From: Haliotis asinina
Taxonomy: Eukaryota; Mollusca; Gastropoda; Lepetellida; Haliotidae
DNA length: 64,000 nucleotides
Assembly (NCBI RefSeq): GCF_037392515.1
Contig: NC_090281.1
Span: forward strand, 48,274,645 to 48,338,644
Direction: 5' to 3'
Shown one piece after another: positions 59,701 to 62,700 of this stretch. The notes beneath the pieces were generated by a model, which searched no databases, was not told the origin of the DNA, and worked only from the letters and a program-made list of their open reading frames with translations. Numbering within the stretch: position 1 is the stretch's first letter; each line of letters starts with the position of its first letter. The position numbers and the translations under genes were made by a program.

Positions 59701-62700
59701 TTTCAAGCAGGGCTTATCTGACGCTGTTCAGCTTATAATTTTCAATGATCCCGACTGACTTCCTGAAACTGTTGTTTAAAGCAGTTTTAGTGCTAAGGTG
59801 TTTGTAACTCCCTTACCTTAATATAGACTAACAACTGGTGTAGCGCTAAGACTGCTTTCTGCAATAGCACCAGGAAGTCAGTCTGGGTCAGTGAGCATCA
59901 TGCATTGGACAGTGGGCTCATTATTTACAGGACATCTGATCCAGATGGCATTATAGAACTGGAGAATGCCATTAAACATACAAAACCAGTAAATAACAGA
60001 TGGGTATTAACTGGTCACAATGGCTGTCTTGTTTTGTCTATATGTACATGTGTAACAAGGATGAACATGACGTTGTTCATTGAATGTTAAAGATGTGCAG
60101 AAATTCTGTCTGACCATCCCGATGTCTGCAAGTTATTTTCTAGTCCTCTCCAGTGACCTGACCTAAGCAGCAAGTTTTGAGTAATGGCATATGTCCAATT
60201 ATGAATGATTCAAGTCCCAGGTCAGGGTGCCATTGTACAGAGTGATCTTTGCACTAAGTTGACCGTAACTCCCATACCTTAACATAGACCTTAGGTAGTT
60301 AAGGTTGTTTTGAATAATGGCACCCTGATTCCTAATTCTGGACAGGGTCTCCTTTCAAGAAACACCCTTCACTAAGTTTAACCTCAACTCCCATTCTCTA
60401 ACATTGCACTAAGATTACCTTAGTGACTTATGATCACCTTAGTGCTATCTGCAGGGATGGCAATTTTCCGCGAATCCAGGGAAATCTGCAGATTTAAATG
60501 CAAATTAATCGATCCTGGACCCTGTTGGGGGCTTGCTGAACTCAGACCCCAAGCTGATTTTCAGCTGAAATCACTTTCACCTGTTGCCATCCTTGTGTCT
60601 GAAAGAAGACCCTGGACTCACTCACAAAGCGACCTTAGTGCAAAGATCCCTTTGTGCAAGTGGGCTCTGTTCCACAAAGTTATCTTAGCTCTAGGTCTGT
60701 TGTAGGTCAGTGTTAAAGTGTAGGAGTTACGATTGTTTTAAAGCTATGGGAGCTTTGTTGAGATAATATTTGGAAAGTTCACATTTTCCTTGGTTCATGG
60801 ACATTTGAGCATCAAACTGATACCTTGTGTTGTGTTTTGCAGGAGGACTACATTGCCGAACTGCAGGAGAAACTGAGAAAACTTAAAATCAAGATTTCAC
60901 ATCAAGAGGTTTGTGATATTGATACATGATTGCTATAGATTACATGGATGACTTATAGAGACTTATCGCTCACATTGAACCCTGGCTTATCCAGGAAGGA
61001 AGGGCAAAGAAATGGTTCAGATTAACAATGTAAAAATATAATGTCCTTTAATTTTCTGAGTAAATGCACTTAAGATGGATTTAATATTACAAGGCTTTCT
61101 CCATATGTTGTTTCCAATTGGTTCTGGGGTTTCAGACTTTGCTTTTTGTAGTTCGTAGAGGTGAATCAAGTGGTTGCTAATGAACCTGATCAGTATGAGT
61201 GTTGCTATGGTTACAGGACATTCATGAGGAGATAATTATGGATGAAGAGAAGAGACTCATCCACAGACTCAAGGCTGAGCTGGAGGTGAGAGGGAGAGGT
61301 GGTGCTTGAGGGTGGAAAGGAGGAGATGATGATGTTGTGTTGGGTGCTTTTGAAGTCGCCTTCATCTGTTGGCATGTCGGCAGACCAAAAGGAGGAGAGT
61401 GTTTTTGAAATGAGAATTATCTGTGACCTCAGTGTACAATATGACATATAATGCCACACATTATGTTATTAAATTCCCACCTAATTTGACTAGACGGGAA
61501 AAAGTTTTACCCAAGAAAACAACAAGGCCTTAATTTCAAGATGTCTTCCTGACTTGTTACCATGTTTTTCCCTGTCAGCACATGTATGCAACCTTCAATC
61601 CATGATATTGAAGCGGCCCTGAGGTACAGAAAGTGGGTCAGATTAGGCAACTTAGATGGGTCTGATTGAGTATATATGGCATTAGGTTAATTCAAGTGCG
61701 CCCAAATAATTCAGAATATTCAATATGCAGGATCGTCGGGATGAGTTAGAAGGCCTTGACCTTGCCATTGAGAGGCAGAAGAAGAACCTGAAGAAACTGA
61801 AGTATAATGAGAAGAGCATCCGAGAGAAGAGGTCATCAGCCAAGGAGGAGCTGGAGTTCCTACGCATGAAGAACATGAGGAACACCATCAGGAGCAAGTC
61901 AGTGGTTCTAGTTTTTAGTTGGGAGATGAGGGATGGGACTGACCTGTCAGGATTGAAAGTCATTCTCCACTCCTTGGGGAGTATACAACCCAATCTTCCT
62001 GTGAGAGCAGGTTAACAGTCACAACACCTACTCTTTCTAACTTTCAACACATTTATATCCAATACAGTATAGCCTAGTGGTTAGAGTGCTGAATGGTCAC
62101 CCACCCATGTTCATTTCTCCACATGGGAACAATCTGTGAAGCCCATTTCTGGTGTACCCCACTGTGATATTGTTAACAGTGGTGTAAACACACACTCACT
62201 CATTATAACTAATATTTGAAAATGGATAAGCCAAGTTAAGGATTGATCATCATCTCAACCATTGGTTTGACAGCTTCAGACTCCTCTACTTCAAATTATC
62301 TCAAAGAGATATCTCATGGCTACAGTTCTATTGCTTATTGTAAAACAGTATTATATCATATACCTCGAGTATGATCACTTCCTGACAAGGTATCAGTTAG
62401 GTTTTGTTGTTTTAAACCTGATCAGATCAGTAACTGGAACTTCTTGTCCACGTAGACAGAGGAAGTATGAGGAAGACGATAGCCTGGATGAGTCAGCATG
62501 TCGCAGCCGCCAGACGTACCTGCAGGATGAGATCGCGTGTCTGGAGAAGACTCTTGCCAAGAGAACAGGGCAGCTTCGGGAGGCAGACAAGCTGTTGAAG
62601 GAGTGTAATGCTGACCTCAAGGATGCCCGTGAACAGGTAGAGGCAGATAACTCTCCATCTGTCATGGCTATACAGAGTTAACATCTGATTGGCGTAAATA

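Larger units (their letters stand above)
56407..60842 (+). other. Intron between CNTRL exons 26 and 27, 4.4 kb
   Basis: No exon recognised. Holds a degenerate 34-bp-class tandem repeat (56640-57230), a SINE B copy (58268), a hairpin (59010-59192), an interstitial telomere-type repeat (59627-59689), and several diverged AACCTTA-type foldback fragments (57620-58000, 59720-59885, 60230-60450, 60660-60780). Confidence 0.65.
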